From assembly GCF_003627755.1 (NCBI RefSeq), contig NZ_CP032694.1, positions 3,525,501 to 3,589,500 of the forward strand: DNA of 64,000 nucleotides, read 5' to 3'. The stretch comes from Rhizobium jaguaris. GTDB lineage: Bacteria; Pseudomonadota; Alphaproteobacteria; Rhizobiales; Rhizobiaceae. The notes beneath the pieces were generated by a model that worked only from the letters and a program-made list of their open reading frames with translations, had not been told where the DNA came from and did not search any database. The translations under genes were made by a program, and so were the position numbers. Shown here one piece after another: positions 1-9,995 of this stretch. Position 1 is the first letter of the stretch. The number at the start of each line of letters is the position of its first letter.

Positions 1-235
1 CGATGCCGAGGTCGCAACGCTGACCGACGAAGCCTCCCGTATCCTTGCCTCCTCACTCGAAAGCGTCATCAAGGCCGGTATCGGCAGCGGCGATTTCGCC
101 GCCGATCTCGACGTCACGAGTGCCGTCTATTTTCTCGGCGCCACGCTCTCCGGCATGAAAGTCAGCGCCCGCAACGGCGCCTCCCCCGCAACCCTCACCG
201 CCATCGCCCACATGGCCCTCAAAAGCTTGAGCTGA
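1..235 (+). CDS. TetR/AcrR-family regulator, C-terminal fragment (5' end outside window)
   Basis: An open frame enters from the left edge (codons in phase with position 2) and stops with TGA at 233-235. The roughly 77 visible residues are helical and end in a segment rich in Ala, Leu and Thr, including SAVYFLGATLSGMKVSARNG. This resembles the C-terminal ligand/dimerisation half of TetR regulators. The DNA-binding domain is not visible, so the family call is an inference. It is strengthened by the SDR oxidoreductase that follows on the same strand, a common TetR partner. Confidence 0.6.
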   Translation, partial: DAEVATLTDEASRILASSLESVIKAGIGSGDFAADLDVTSAVYFLGATLSGMKVSARNGASPATLTAIAHMALKSLS

Positions 236-311
236 AACCATCAGCGGCTTCCTCCATTTTGGCATGCACAATTCTAGATCGAACAGTCCAAAAATAAAGA
301 AAGGAAATATC

Positions 312-1046
312 GTGTCCCAACCCTTCACCAACAAGGTTGCCCTCGTCACCGGCGGCTCGCGCAGCATCGGGGCCGCCATCGTCCGTCGGCTGAGCGCCGA
401 TGGCGTCAAGGTGGCCTTCACCTATTCGGCCTCGCCGGACAATGCGGAAGCCCTGATGCGTGATCTCAAAGCTGCCGGCGGCGCGGTGACCGCCATCAAA
501 GCAGACAGCGCCGATCCGGACGCCGTGCGCGCCGCCGTCACAAGGACCGTTGAGCAGTTCGGCGGCCTCGATATATTGGTCAACAATGCCGGCATCCTGA
601 TCCGCGAAACGGTCGACAACTACGATCTCGCCGATTTCGACCGCATGTTCGCCGTCAACGTCCGTGCTGTCTTCGTTGCCGCGCAGGCTGCTATCAAACA
701 CATGAGTGAGGGCGGCCGTGTCATTACCATTGGCAGCGTCGTCGCGGACCGCAGTGGTTTTCCGGGCGCCTCCGTCTATAGCGCCACAAAGGGTGCCGTT
801 GCCGCCATGACTCGCGGCCTCGCCCGCGATTTGAGCCCGCGCGGCATCACCGTCAACACCATCCAACCCGGTCCGACCTTAAGCGGCATGACGGTCGATG
901 CGGGAGAAATGTTGAAGCCGCTCCTGCCTGTCGGCCGGCTCGGCAAGGACACGGAAATCGCCGCCTTGGTCGCCTATCTCTGCAGCCCGGAGGCCGCCTT
1001 CGTCACCGGCTCGGCGCTTACGATCGACGGTGGTTACCTGGCTTAG
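312..1046 (+). CDS. SDR-family NAD(P)-dependent oxidoreductase
   Basis: A classical short-chain dehydrogenase/reductase of 244 residues. The cofactor loop is TGGSRSIG, near residue 15, a variant of TGGSRGIG. NNAG follows at about residue 90, and the catalytic Ser and Tyr-x3-Lys lie in GSVV...YSATKGAV. The C-terminus TGSALTIDGGY is typical of FabG-like SDRs. I chose the GTG at 312 because AAGGAA sits just before it; an upstream ATG at 264 would add 16 residues unlike the family. Such enzymes reduce carbonyls or oxidise alcohols; the substrate cannot be told. The preceding TetR-like gene ends 76 bases upstream and may control it. Confidence 0.88.
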   Translation: MSQPFTNKVALVTGGSRSIGAAIVRRLSADGVKVAFTYSASPDNAEALMRDLKAAGGAVTAIKADSADPDAVRAAVTRTVEQFGGLDILVNNAGILIRETVDNYDLADFDRMFAVNVRAVFVAAQAAIKHMSEGGRVITIGSVVADRSGFPGASVYSATKGAVAAMTRGLARDLSPRGITVNTIQPGPTLSGMTVDAGEMLKPLLPVGRLGKDTEIAALVAYLCSPEAAFVTGSALTIDGGYLA

Positions 1047-1056
1047 TTCCCTGTTC

Positions 1057-1113
1057 GAGCATGATCTTGTCCGGAGCTTTCCGCTTCGCGGCTCTTCGGC
1101 CCGGATCATGCTC
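1057..1113. repeat. Palindromic intergenic element (GAGCATGATC...GATCATGCTC)
   Basis: GAGCATGATC at 1057-1066 is mirrored by GATCATGCTC at 1104-1113, with a GC-rich middle that can fold on itself. It lies between the convergent SDR gene and cheB and overlaps the cheB stop codon. Palindromes with these ends are scattered through rhizobial genomes. Here it could act as a bidirectional terminator or an mRNA-stabilising hairpin. Confidence 0.65.
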
Positions 1114-2203
1114 AGAATTTCTGCTGCGCCATCAATATCTCGCGGGCGATCTGTTCGAGCGGCACGACGCGATCGACGCCACCACGGGCGATTGCCTCCT
1201 TCGGCATGCCGAAAACGACGGAGGTCGCCTCGTCCTGGGCAACCGTGTAGGCACCGGCCTGTTTCATCTCGAACATGCCGCGCGCGCCGTCATCGCCCAT
1301 GCCGGTCATGATGACACCCATGGCATTCGATCCGGCCGCCCGTGCCGCCGAGCGGAAAAGCACGTCAACGGAAGGCCGGTGGCGCGACACCAGCGGCCCG
1401 GTTTTGACGGCCACATGGTAACGCGCACCCTGCCGCTCCAGCAGCATGTGGTTGTCGCCGGGGGCGATCAGCACGTGGCCGCGCAATACCGGATCGCCAT
1501 CGGCCGCTTCCTTCACTTCCACTTCGCAGAGGCTGTTCAGCCGCTTGGCGAAGGCGGCGGTAAACTTCTCCGGCATATGCTGGACGATGACCATGCCCGG
1601 CGCATTGGCTGGCAGCGCCTCCAGCATCTCGCGCAGCGCCTCGGTGCCGCCTGTCGAGGCGCCGACGCAGACCACCATCTCCGTCGTCTTCGCCATGGCG
1701 CGGCCGGTCGGCGGCGGTAGCATGGCGTCGGCCGTCAGCTTCTTGGCTGGTCCCGAAGCGGCTGCCGAGCGCGCCTCGGCCCGCCGGACACTCGGCAGCC
1801 TGGCATGCGACGCACTCTTGACTACCTCGCGGATGCGCATCGCCTCGTCAGCCAGATAATCGGCAGCGCCGATCCGTGGCTTCTGGATGATATCCACGGC
1901 GCCGGCTTCCAATGCCTGCAGCAAAGTCTCAGAACCCGCCTCCGTCAGCGACGAGCACATGACGACGGGGATTGGCCGCTGCGACATCAGCTTGCGCAGA
2001 AACGTGATACCGTCCATGCGCGGCATCTCGACATCCAGCGTGATGACGTCGGGTATCTCCTCCTGGATCTTGCGGGCGGCCATGAAGGGATCGGTCGCTA
2101 CCCCCATCACCTCGATTTCGGGGTCGTCCGACAGCAATGCGGCGAGCGTCTGACGCACGCTGGCCGAGTCGTCGATGATCAGGACACGGATTTTCTTTGG
2201 CAT
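1112..2203 (-). CDS. cheB: Chemotaxis response regulator protein-glutamate methylesterase CheB
   Basis: A protein of 363 residues with an N-terminal receiver domain, a linker and a C-terminal methylesterase domain. The receiver has acidic residues at D11-D12 and a phospho-acceptor D57 in [12 protein letters not shown]. The esterase has the catalytic Ser in [11 protein letters not shown], His in [10 protein letters not shown] and Asp in [11 protein letters not shown]. It removes methyl groups from, and deamidates, receptor glutamates, opposing CheR. Last gene of the minus-strand che operon, it starts 11 bases after the cheR stop. The ATG at 2203 follows AGGCAGG; a longer frame to 2326 would overlap cheR and adds non-conserved residues. 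Confidence 0.96.
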   Translation of the reverse strand: MPKKIRVLIIDDSASVRQTLAALLSDDPEIEVMGVATDPFMAARKIQEEIPDVITLDVEMPRMDGITFLRKLMSQRPIPVVMCSSLTEAGSETLLQALEAGAVDIIQKPRIGAADYLADEAMRIREVVKSASHARLPSVRRAEARSAAASGPAKKLTADAMLPPPTGRAMAKTTEMVVCVGASTGGTEALREMLEALPANAPGMVIVQHMPEKFTAAFAKRLNSLCEVEVKEAADGDPVLRGHVLIAPGDNHMLLERQGARYHVAVKTGPLVSRHRPSVDVLFRSAARAAGSNAMGVIMTGMGDDGARGMFEMKQAGAYTVAQDEATSVVFGMPKEAIARGGVDRVVPLEQIAREILMAQQKF

Positions 2204-2214
2204 GATGACCTGCC

Positions 2215-3072
2215 TTAGAGTCGCTGGAAGACCGTGTTGGAAACCTGTTTCAGCGGCAAGTCGAAGCCGGTGATCGATTCCGAGTGGCCGATGAACATAT
2301 AGCCGCCGGACACCAGACAATCGCACAAACGCGAAAGGACGCCGGCTTGCGTCTGCTTGTCGAAATAGATGAGGACGTTGCGGCAGAAGATGAGGTGCAT
2401 GGCATCGCCCACCTGATATTTCTCATCCATCAGATTCATCCGGCCGAAGGCGATCTTCGAGCGCAGCCGCGGCGTAATGCGCACCTCGCGCTTGCCCGGC
2501 ACTTTGGCGGTCATCACATATTTGCGCTTCAGGTCGGCAGGAACCGGCAATACCATGTCTTCCATGTAGATACCGTTCCTGGCCGATTGCAAAACGTCGG
2601 TGCTGAGATCGGTCGCCAGGATCGCATAATCGTTTCCGCCTTCGCTTTCGGAGAATTCCTCCATCACCATCGCCATGGAATAAGGTTCAGCCCCGGTCGA
2701 GCAGGCGGCACTCCAGGCGCGCAGGCGGCGATGGCCGGCGCGCGTCAGCGCCGGCAGGGCCACAGCCTGCATGAAATCGAAGTGTTTGGCCTCGCGGAAG
2801 AAATCGGTCTTGTTGGTCGTCACCGCATCGATGAGATAGACCGATTCCTGTTCGAGGCCGCCATGATTGAACAGAAAGTCGCAGTAGTCGTCGAAGGATG
2901 TGATGCTGGTGGCGCGCAGGCGGCGGCGCAGCCGCCCTTCCAGCATCGTCAGCTTTGTCGACGGCATCTTGATGCCGCTGTAATCATAGATGAAACGCGC
3001 CAGCTTCTCGAAATTCCGCTTACTGATGCGGTCACTGATGCTTTGACTTTCCTGAACGGCAGCAGTTCCCAT
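2215..3072 (-). CDS. cheR: Chemotaxis protein methyltransferase CheR
   Basis: A protein of 285 residues. The N-terminal helical domain (about 20-95) contains YDYSGIKM and the basic [10 protein letters not shown] stretch. The Rossmann-type SAM domain follows, with [18 protein letters not shown] as the SAM-binding segment and [10 protein letters not shown] near residue 230. It methylates glutamates in receptor cytoplasmic domains using S-adenosylmethionine. It lies between cheW and cheB, with 22 bases separating it from cheW. The three receptors of this operon lack an obvious NWETF-type docking pentapeptide, so how CheR is recruited is open. Confidence 0.96.
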   Translation of the reverse strand: MGTAAVQESQSISDRISKRNFEKLARFIYDYSGIKMPSTKLTMLEGRLRRRLRATSITSFDDYCDFLFNHGGLEQESVYLIDAVTTNKTDFFREAKHFDFMQAVALPALTRAGHRRLRAWSAACSTGAEPYSMAMVMEEFSESEGGNDYAILATDLSTDVLQSARNGIYMEDMVLPVPADLKRKYVMTAKVPGKREVRITPRLRSKIAFGRMNLMDEKYQVGDAMHLIFCRNVLIYFDKQTQAGVLSRLCDCLVSGGYMFIGHSESITGFDLPLKQVSNTVFQRL

Positions 3073-3094
3073 TCATCCACTCCCTTACGAATTC

Positions 3095-3592
3095 TTATGC
3101 AGCATGACCGGCGCGATGCGGATCGAGCGCGACGGTATCTTCTCGCGACAGCAGGCGGGCGAGATCGACGATGACGACAAACCCATTCTCCCGGCGTACG
3201 ACACCGGCGATATAGTCGGAACGCCAGCGAACGCCGATGTCGGGCGCCGCTTCGATCTGGTCGCGTCGGAAGGGCGTGACTTCAAAAACGCGGTCGGCGA
3301 CGAGGCCGAGCGTCAGCACTTTGGCCTCGATTGGAATGTCCAGCACCAACACCCGTGTATGCGAGGTCGGCACGGTCTTGGAGAGACCGAGCTTCAGCCG
3401 GAGATCGATGGTAGGCACGCCCTGCCCGCGCACATCGCGCAGGCCGAGCAGGTAATCAGGCCCGTTCGGAATCTTGAAAGCCTCGGCATAGTCGAGGATT
3501 TCGCGGACTACTTCGACGGGAACGGCGAAGACTTCCTCGCCGAGGCTGAAGGTCACGAATTGCGCTTCCAGAGCAGGTGCGGCCATAGTCAT
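3095..3592 (-). CDS. cheW: Chemotaxis coupling protein CheW (first of two)
   Basis: A single CheW domain of 165 residues. It begins with [20 protein letters not shown], the usual first strands of the double SH3-like barrel. It continues with [20 protein letters not shown], the canonical coupling-protein core. It links receptors to CheA in the signalling array. Its ATG overlaps the stop of the adjacent receptor gene (ATGA), indicating translational coupling. It is divergent in sequence from the second CheW at 9480-9995, so the two are not recent duplicates. Confidence 0.94.
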   Translation of the reverse strand: MTMAAPALEAQFVTFSLGEEVFAVPVEVVREILDYAEAFKIPNGPDYLLGLRDVRGQGVPTIDLRLKLGLSKTVPTSHTRVLVLDIPIEAKVLTLGLVADRVFEVTPFRRDQIEAAPDIGVRWRSDYIAGVVRRENGFVVIVDLARLLSREDTVALDPHRAGHAA

Positions 3593-5400
3593 GCACTTTC
3601 CTTGAATTCGGCGTCGCCATCGTCGGGGCCGCCCATGGAGAGATCGAGGGCAAAGCCCTTGAGACGTGCCTGTTGCGCCTGAACCGTGGTGGGTTTCACC
3701 ACCGCCTTCGGCTGACGAGCGGTCGCCGCCGAAGCCCGGCCGGTCGACTTAGCTGCGGCCGTTCGGTTCTGGCGATTGGTCGATGTATCGACCTTGAAGA
3801 AGGCGATGGAGGCTTGCAGCTCTTCAGCCTGGGCCGCCAGCTCTTCCGAGGTCGCCGACATTTCTTCCGAGGCGCCGGCATTCTGCTGCGTCACCTTGTC
3901 GAGCTGCTGGATCGCCTCATTGATCTGGGCAGCCCCAATATCCTGCTCGCGGCAGGCAGCACTGATCTCGGAGACGAGTTCGGCGGTCTTTCGGATGTCC
4001 GGCACGAGGCGGCCGAGCATTTCACCGGCTTCGGCGGCGGCTGTGACGGTATCGCTCGACATCGAGCTGATCTCGGCGGCGGCGGATTGGCTGCGTTCGG
4101 CAAGCTTGCGCACTTCCGAGGCGACGACAGCAAAGCCCTTGCCGTGCTCACCGGCGCGCGCCGCTTCCACAGCTGCGTTCAGAGCGAGCAGATCGGTCTG
4201 ACGGGCAATCTCCTGGACGATGCCGATCTTTTCGGCGATTGTCCGCATGGCACTGACGGCGCGCGAAACAGCGTCGCCGCTTGCTTCCGCATCCTTGGCC
4301 GACTGACGGGCAATCTTTTCCGTCTGGGCGGCATTGTCCGCATTCTGCTTGATATTGGCTGCCATCTGTTCCATCGAGGCCGAGGCTTCTTCGGCCGATG
4401 CAGCCTGTTCGGTCGCGCCCTGCGACACCTGCTCCGAGCTTGCCGAAAGCTCCTGGCTGCCGGCCGAGACATTCTCGGATGCGGAAATGGCGTCGGCGAC
4501 AACGCCGCGAAGACGTTCGACCATTTGCTCCAGCGCCAGGCCGAGTACGTCCTTCTCGGACAGCGGCTTCGGCGTCACCATCAGATCGCCGTTGGAGATC
4601 TTCGTGGCGATATCGGCTGTGTTGCGCAGGTTCGCGGTCATACGCTGCATCGAATTGACGAGGTCGCGGATTTCGTCGTTGCTCTTGTGTTCGATCGTCT
4701 GGTTGAGATCGCCGATGCTGACGGCGTCGGCCAGACTGACGGCGCGCGTGAGGCCGCGGGAGATGTTCAGCAGGATCCAGATCGCAAAGGCGGAGGAAAC
4801 CACGGCAAGGCCGATCGCCATGCTGATCAGAAGGTTACGCGACTGCGCATATTGATCATTGGTGGACGAGTCGGTTGCGGCGACATCGCCGGTCACGGTG
4901 TCGTTGAGCTTCTTCAGCGTATCGAGCAACTGCGTGGTGATCGCCTGGCCATCGCCCATCGAGATCGCGCCCGCCTGGGTATCGGATTCCTGCGTATTCT
5001 GCTTGGCGAGGTCGGCGACCTTGTCCTGCAGCGGCGTCCAGCGGCTGTAAAGATCCGAGAAGCTCGCCATTGCGGCGCGGACGTTCGGATCCGCCGAGGC
5101 AACCAGCTTGCCTTCCAGCGTCCTGATCAGATCGCGCTGCTTGCTGATATCGTCGATATAGCCGGAGATCTTCGTCGGATCCGTATTGATGATCGCATCC
5201 TTCTCGGCGCGGATCGAACGCAGGACAGCGTCGGAAAGATCACTGGAGCTACGCAGGTCTGCCACCGGACCGGCGACCATCACGCTAATATCGTCGTTCA
5301 GCGAGGAAAGATTGAAGATGGAAATGGCCGCCATCGTGCAGGTCAGCAGCACGATGAAGCAGAATACCAAGCTGAGCTTGAGTTTGATCGTCAGACGCAT
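3589..5400 (-). CDS. Methyl-accepting chemotaxis protein with two HAMP units (receptor 1)
   Basis: A transmembrane receptor of 603 residues. TM1 is at about 8-30, followed by a periplasmic four-helix-type domain (31-188), TM2 at about 189-213, a first HAMP at 214-264 and a second HAMP-like unit at about 265-302 beginning [13 protein letters not shown]. The MCP signalling domain is at 303-540 with the hairpin tip [21 protein letters not shown] variable linker leads to the tail [18 protein letters not shown]. Ligand unknown. The signalling half is nearly identical to those of the next two genes. CCTCTTCAGGAG precedes the ATG. The 180-base gap upstream could hold its own promoter. Confidence 0.95.
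   Translation of the reverse strand: MRLTIKLKLSLVFCFIVLLTCTMAAISIFNLSSLNDDISVMVAGPVADLRSSSDLSDAVLRSIRAEKDAIINTDPTKISGYIDDISKQRDLIRTLEGKLVASADPNVRAAMASFSDLYSRWTPLQDKVADLAKQNTQESDTQAGAISMGDGQAITTQLLDTLKKLNDTVTGDVAATDSSTNDQYAQSRNLLISMAIGLAVVSSAFAIWILLNISRGLTRAVSLADAVSIGDLNQTIEHKSNDEIRDLVNSMQRMTANLRNTADIATKISNGDLMVTPKPLSEKDVLGLALEQMVERLRGVVADAISASENVSAGSQELSASSEQVSQGATEQAASAEEASASMEQMAANIKQNADNAAQTEKIARQSAKDAEASGDAVSRAVSAMRTIAEKIGIVQEIARQTDLLALNAAVEAARAGEHGKGFAVVASEVRKLAERSQSAAAEISSMSSDTVTAAAEAGEMLGRLVPDIRKTAELVSEISAACREQDIGAAQINEAIQQLDKVTQQNAGASEEMSATSEELAAQAEELQASIAFFKVDTSTNRQNRTAAAKSTGRASAATARQPKAVVKPTTVQAQQARLKGFALDLSMGGPDDGDAEFKESA
3791..4515 (-). repeat. Signalling-domain repeat copy 1 (in receptor 1)
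   Basis: A block of about 725 bases encoding the MCP signalling domain. It recurs with no length change at 5795-6519 and 7959-8683. By eye the copies differ at scattered, mostly synonymous positions. Homology with copy 2 continues past this block through the last HAMP unit, to about 4640. Confidence 0.85.
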
Positions 5401-5580
5401 AGCTACTCCTGAAGAGGCTGGAAATCATTTGCAAAGATGGATGGCCCGATCATGCGAGCTTTCGGAGCGGTACATCCACTCCTGGATTTTGGTCCGAGGC
5501 GCCGGCTGTCGGCCCGCGCTCCGGTAGCTAGGCGGAACCCGGTCGTCATATCCGGATCGCGCCTGAAGTCGTTGCAAGAG

Positions 5581-7512
5581 TTATGCGCCGTCGCGGAAAT
5601 CCTCGTCGCCAGCGTCAGGACCGCCCATCGACAGATCGAGGGCAAAACCCTGGGCACGAGCCTGCTGAGCTGCGACCGACTGGCTGGTGCGAGCGGCGGG
5701 TGCCGGCTTACGCTGCGCAGGGATGTGCGCTGCTTTAGTCATGGTCCTCGCAGCCGCCTTCTTCACTGCGGCGGGCTTGTGGCCGCTCGTCTCAACCTTG
5801 AAGAAGGCGATCGAGGTCTGAAGTTCCTCGGCCTGAGCCGCCAGTTCTTCCGAGGTCGCCGACATTTCTTCCGAGGCGCCGGCATTCTGCTGCGTCACCT
5901 TGTCGAGCTGCTGGATTGCCTCATTGATCTGGGCGGCCCCAATATCCTGCTCACGGCAGGCGGCGCTGATCTCGGAAACGAGTTCGGCGGTCTTTCGGAT
6001 GTCCGGCACGAGGCGGCCAAGCATTTCGCCGGCATCGGCGGCAGCCTTGACGGTGTCGCTCGACATCGAGCTGATCTCGGCGGCGGCAGACTGAGAGCGT
6101 TCGGCAAGCTTACGCACTTCCGAGGCGACGACAGCAAAGCCCTTGCCATGTTCGCCGGCGCGCGCCGCTTCCACAGCCGCGTTCAGCGCGAGCAGATCGG
6201 TCTGACGGGCGATCTCCTGGACGATGCCGATCTTTTCGGCGATTGTCCGCATGGCACTGACGGCGCGCGAAACAGCGTCGCCGCTTGCTTCCGCATCCTT
6301 GGCCGATTGACGGGCGATCTTTTCCGTCTGGGCGGCGTTGTCGGCATTCTGCTTGATATTGGCCGCCATCTGCTCCATCGAGGCCGAGGCTTCTTCGGCC
6401 GATGCAGCCTGTTCGGTCGCACCCTGCGACACCTGCTCCGAGCTTGCCGAAAGCTCCTGGCTGCCGGCCGAGACATTCTCGGATGCGGAAATGGCGTCGG
6501 CGACAACGCCGCGCAGCCGTTCGACCATCTGCTCCAGCGCCAGGCCGAGTACGTCCTTCTCGGACAGCGGCTTCGGCGTCACCATCAGGTCGCCGTTGGA
6601 AATCTGCGTGGCAATCTCAGCGGTCGCACGCAGGTTGGCGACCATGCTCTGCATCGCCAGACCCAACACGTCCTTGTCGGAGAGCGGCTTCACCGTGATG
6701 GAGAGATCGCCCATGGCGATGCGATCAGCCACCGCAGCGGTGTCGCGCAGGTTGGACGTCATGACGTTGACAGTGTCGATCAAGTCCTTGATCTCATCAT
6801 TGGTCTTGACCTCGACCTTCTGATTGAGATCGCCGAGTGCCACCGCCTTGGCAATGTTGGACACTTTGGATAGGCCACGATTGATGCCGAGCGTGATCCA
6901 GAAGGCCGCACCGATCGCTATGATCAATGCGATGCCGGACGCAATCGCCAGAAGCATCTTCGTGTCGGAATAGAGTTGGTCATTGGCCGCATCGGTTGTC
7001 GCCAGACCCTTCTTCTGGATTTCCACCAGGCTGTTGACCGCATCGGTCATCTGGTTGGTCAAGTCACGCAGTTCGCCAACCGAGAGGGCCTGAGCGCCAG
7101 CCTGATCGCCCTTGGCGTCAAGCGCTTGCATATCGGCGGAGCGCTGGCGGAATGTCTGGCCGAGCGACAGAAGCTTTTCCCAATAGGGCTTGCCTTCCGG
7201 CGAAGCAATGGCAAGGCCATCCTGCGCATTGGAGAACATCGTCTGTATATAGCCGTCGGACTCCTTGTAGAAGGCGGCGGTTTCAGATGCGACGCTGGTG
7301 AGCAACGCGTTCTTCTGCGCACGCACCGCATTGACTTCGGCAACATTGGCATTGAGCGCAAGCTGCAAGCGCTTGACCGGTCCCGCGACCATGGCACCGC
7401 TGGCGTCATTCAGCCGACCGAGGCTGACACTGCCATAGACGGCGATGCCGATCAAAAGCAGCGTCATGATGCCGAAGGCTAATGCCAATTTGAGCTTAAT
7501 GGAAAAACGCAT
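5581..7512 (-). CDS. Methyl-accepting chemotaxis protein with three HAMP units (receptor 2)
   Basis: A receptor of 643 residues. TM1 is at about 8-28, the periplasmic four-helix-type domain spans 29-184 and TM2 is at about 185-210. HAMP units follow at 212-262, 263-300 ([20 protein letters not shown]) and 301-340 ([20 protein letters not shown]), so units 2 and 3 are clear duplicates. The signalling domain has the canonical [20 protein letters not shown] tip, and the tail is [19 protein letters not shown] chose the ATG at 7512, where the membrane-anchor sequence starts; the open frame continues to 7674 without receptor-like sequence. The ligand domain differs from receptors 1 and 3 although all share the fold type. 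Confidence 0.95.
   Translation of the reverse strand: MRFSIKLKLALAFGIMTLLLIGIAVYGSVSLGRLNDASGAMVAGPVKRLQLALNANVAEVNAVRAQKNALLTSVASETAAFYKESDGYIQTMFSNAQDGLAIASPEGKPYWEKLLSLGQTFRQRSADMQALDAKGDQAGAQALSVGELRDLTNQMTDAVNSLVEIQKKGLATTDAANDQLYSDTKMLLAIASGIALIIAIGAAFWITLGINRGLSKVSNIAKAVALGDLNQKVEVKTNDEIKDLIDTVNVMTSNLRDTAAVADRIAMGDLSITVKPLSDKDVLGLAMQSMVANLRATAEIATQISNGDLMVTPKPLSEKDVLGLALEQMVERLRGVVADAISASENVSAGSQELSASSEQVSQGATEQAASAEEASASMEQMAANIKQNADNAAQTEKIARQSAKDAEASGDAVSRAVSAMRTIAEKIGIVQEIARQTDLLALNAAVEAARAGEHGKGFAVVASEVRKLAERSQSAAAEISSMSSDTVKAAADAGEMLGRLVPDIRKTAELVSEISAACREQDIGAAQINEAIQQLDKVTQQNAGASEEMSATSEELAAQAEELQTSIAFFKVETSGHKPAAVKKAAARTMTKAAHIPAQRKPAPAARTSQSVAAQQARAQGFALDLSMGGPDAGDEDFRDGA
5795..6519 (-). 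repeat. Signalling-domain repeat copy 2 (in receptor 2)
   Basis: Second copy of the 725-base signalling-domain block. It matches copy 1 also in the adjoining HAMP unit (to about 6644), which makes receptors 1 and 2 the closest pair. Confidence 0.85.
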
Positions 7513-7738
7513 TGCTATATCCCCGAAAAGAAGACGGAAAATCTGGTGCTGCGGACCGCCGTCCCGGATCAGGGGCGTCGCGCCGAAATGAGAGAGCTCG
7601 CACATCGGAAAGAGCGATCCATCCGCACTCTCCGTTACAAGACATCTCACGAACCACGACGCCAACGCATACACACGTTGGGGATATCAACCAGCCGAGG
7701 CCTGAGACAGCCTCGGCAGAACTCACGAAGGGAAGCGC

Positions 7739-9442
7739 TTAGGCGCTTTCGCGGAAGTCCGCGTCGCCGGCGTCCGGACCACCCATGGAGAGATCGAGGG
7801 CAAAGCCCTTGGCCCGAGCCTGCTGCGCGGCGACGGTATGAGCCGGATTGACGGTCGCAGACGTGGTGCGACGATTAACCAGCGGCGCGGCGGTAGCCTT
7901 ATGAGCGGCCGCCTTGGCGGGCGACTTCCTGGCGGTGATTTTGCTCCCTGCAGTATCGACCTTGAAGAAGGCGATCGAGGTCTGCAGTTCCTCGGCCTGG
8001 GCCGCCAGCTCTTCCGAGGTTGCCGACATTTCTTCCGAGGCGCCGGCATTCTGCTGCGTCACCTTGTCGAGCTGCTGGATTGCCTCATTGATCTGGGCGG
8101 CACCGATATCCTGCTCGCGGCAGGCCGCACTGATCTCGGAGACGAGTTCGGCGGTCTTGCGGATGTCCGGCACGAGGCGGCCAAGCATTTCGCCGGCATC
8201 GGCGGCGGCCTTGACGGTATCGCTCGACATAGAGCTGATCTCGGCGGCGGCCGATTGGCTGCGTTCAGCGAGCTTGCGCACTTCCGAGGCGACAACCGCA
8301 AAGCCTTTGCCATGTTCACCGGCACGCGCCGCTTCCACAGCCGCGTTCAGCGCGAGCAAATCGGTCTGGCGGGCGATCTCTTGCACGATGCCGATCTTCT
8401 CGGCGATTGTCCGCATGGCGCTGACGGCGCGGGTCACCGCATCGCCGCTGGCTTCAGCATCTTTGGCCGACTGACGGGCGATCTTTTCCGTCTGGGCGGC
8501 ATTGTCCGCGTTCTGCTTGATATTGGCTGCCATCTGCTCCATCGAGGCCGAGGCTTCTTCGGCCGATGCAGCCTGTTCGGTCGCGCCCTGCGACACCTGC
8601 TCCGAGCTTGCCGAAAGCTCCTGGCTACCCGAGGAGACGTTGTCAGCCGCGCCCAGCGCATCGGCGACCACGCCGCGAAGACGCTCGATCATGACATTGA
8701 CGTTGCCGAGCAACTCACCGATTTCATCCTGGTTGGTGATCTCTGCGGTCTTCGTCAGATCGCCTTCGGAGACTTCGCGAACCACAGTGTTGGCACGGGC
8801 CAGGCCCTTGCTGATCGTGTTGGCGATCCAATAGGCGGTCACGGCGGCAATCAGCAGCGCTGTGGCGGCAGCAATGAGCATCGTCAGGCGAGTGCTCCCA
8901 TACTGGACGTCGGCGCCGTCGTCGGCTTCTTTCATGTGCTGCTTCTCGGTGGCAATCATACCGTCGAGGGCATCATCGATATCGCGGTTAGCCTTGCGAG
9001 CATCGGTGACGGAGATATTGTTGGCACCTTCCTTGTCGCCGGCCTTCAGGAGCTGACGAACCTGATCGTCAGCCTGGATGAATCTTGCAGCCATGGACTG
9101 GACGTTGGCCCAGCGCTCGCGGCTCTGTTCGGTGGCGATCTTGTCGACGGCGACAAACGTATCAGCAAGTTCCTTACGCGCCGCATCGCCGGCGGCAACC
9201 GCCGCCTTGGCTTCATCATCATTGCGCGCGGCAAGCAGGTTCTTCTGCTGGCGGATAATTTCAAGTTCGGAGATGTTAACCTGCTGAGTGAGCTCCAGAC
9301 GCGCGACGGGGCCTTCCAGCACATTGCTGATGGTATCGTTGAACGAGCTGAGACTCATGATGCCGTAGCCGGCCGTGCCTATCAGCATGAGAATGATGAA
9401 GGCGAACGCCCCCACCAGCTTGGCTTTGATCGTTAGACGCAT
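7739..9442 (-). CDS. Methyl-accepting chemotaxis protein with one HAMP unit (receptor 3)
   Basis: A receptor of 567 residues. TM1 is at about 8-29, the periplasmic four-helix-type domain at 30-184, TM2 at 185-207, a single HAMP at 209-259 and the MCP signalling domain after that. The C-terminal tail [18 protein letters not shown] is shared with its two neighbours. The start at 9442 follows GAGGGAACC and matches the MRLTIK opening of receptor 1; the open frame reaches 9649 but that part overlaps cheW. It lies between the second cheW and receptor 2 in the same orientation, consistent with tandem duplication. Confidence 0.95.
   Translation of the reverse strand: MRLTIKAKLVGAFAFIILMLIGTAGYGIMSLSSFNDTISNVLEGPVARLELTQQVNISELEIIRQQKNLLAARNDDEAKAAVAAGDAARKELADTFVAVDKIATEQSRERWANVQSMAARFIQADDQVRQLLKAGDKEGANNISVTDARKANRDIDDALDGMIATEKQHMKEADDGADVQYGSTRLTMLIAAATALLIAAVTAYWIANTISKGLARANTVVREVSEGDLTKTAEITNQDEIGELLGNVNVMIERLRGVVADALGAADNVSSGSQELSASSEQVSQGATEQAASAEEASASMEQMAANIKQNADNAAQTEKIARQSAKDAEASGDAVTRAVSAMRTIAEKIGIVQEIARQTDLLALNAAVEAARAGEHGKGFAVVASEVRKLAERSQSAAAEISSMSSDTVKAAADAGEMLGRLVPDIRKTAELVSEISAACREQDIGAAQINEAIQQLDKVTQQNAGASEEMSATSEELAAQAEELQTSIAFFKVDTAGSKITARKSPAKAAAHKATAAPLVNRRTTSATVNPAHTVAAQQARAKGFALDLSMGGPDAGDADFRESA
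7959..8683 (-). repeat. Signalling-domain repeat copy 3 (in receptor 3)
   Basis: Third copy of the 725-base signalling-domain block. Similarity falls off at its 5' end (about 8640-8690), where this receptor goes straight into its only HAMP unit. Confidence 0.85.
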
Positions 9443-9479
9443 CGTCTTGGTTCCCTCGATATTCAGCCGGCGGCATTGG

Positions 9480-9995
9480 TCAGGCGGAAAGCGCCTTGTT
9501 TTGCCGGGCGGAAAAAATCGCCTGCAGATTGGGGAGAATGATGAATTCCCCACCGCGCTTGACCAGGCAGTTGATGTAGTCGGGACGCCAACGCATCCCC
9601 ACGCTAGGCGGCGCTTCGCTGGAAGCTTTTGCAAGTGTGGTGACTTCATTCACCTTGTCAGTCCGCAGACCCACGAGCGTGGGCTCATCCTGCAGGTCGA
9701 GTTCGATAACGATGATACGGCTATCAATCGTCGCTTCCGCCGCCTCCATGCCGAAGGCGAGACGGAGATCGGCAAGGGGGATCACCTTGCCGCGAAAGTT
9801 GATGACGCTGCCCACGAAGGGCTGGCTGCCGGGAACGGCAGTTTCCGGCAGAATATCCAGGATCTCCTGAACCATGACCGCCTCGAGGGCGAAGGTTTCG
9901 CCATTGAGATCGAAGGTCAGAACCTCGAGCTCGCCGTCGTCATTCCAATGAGTGCCATTCCAGAGATTGTCGAGTTTCATGGCTGCTTCGCTCAT
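9480..9995 (-). CDS. cheW: Chemotaxis coupling protein CheW (second copy)
   Basis: A protein of 171 residues with a CheW domain from about residue 23 ([20 protein letters not shown]) to about 160. The core is [21 protein letters not shown] short N-terminal extension, with WNGTHWNDD, precedes the domain. It couples receptors to CheA. Its start overlaps the cheA stop by four bases (ATGA), so translation is probably coupled to cheA. Having two different CheW proteins in one operon could allow alternative array contacts. Confidence 0.94.
   Translation of the reverse strand: MSEAAMKLDNLWNGTHWNDDGELEVLTFDLNGETFALEAVMVQEILDILPETAVPGSQPFVGSVINFRGKVIPLADLRLAFGMEAAEATIDSRIIVIELDLQDEPTLVGLRTDKVNEVTTLAKASSEAPPSVGMRWRPDYINCLVKRGGEFIILPNLQAIFSARQNKALSA

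Noticed and set aside
5403..5657. A possible 84-residue minus-strand gene between receptors 1 and 2
   Set aside because: It overlaps the end of receptor 2, lacks a start signal and resembles no family; the gap is better read as leader and promoter of receptor 1.
3673..9436. Very long plus-strand frames (3673-5412, 5437-6873, 7838-9436) opposite the three receptor genes
   Set aside because: They mirror the minus-strand receptor genes codon for codon, are His/Arg/Gly-rich, lack ribosome-binding sites and recur only because the receptors repeat. They are antisense shadows of high-GC genes.
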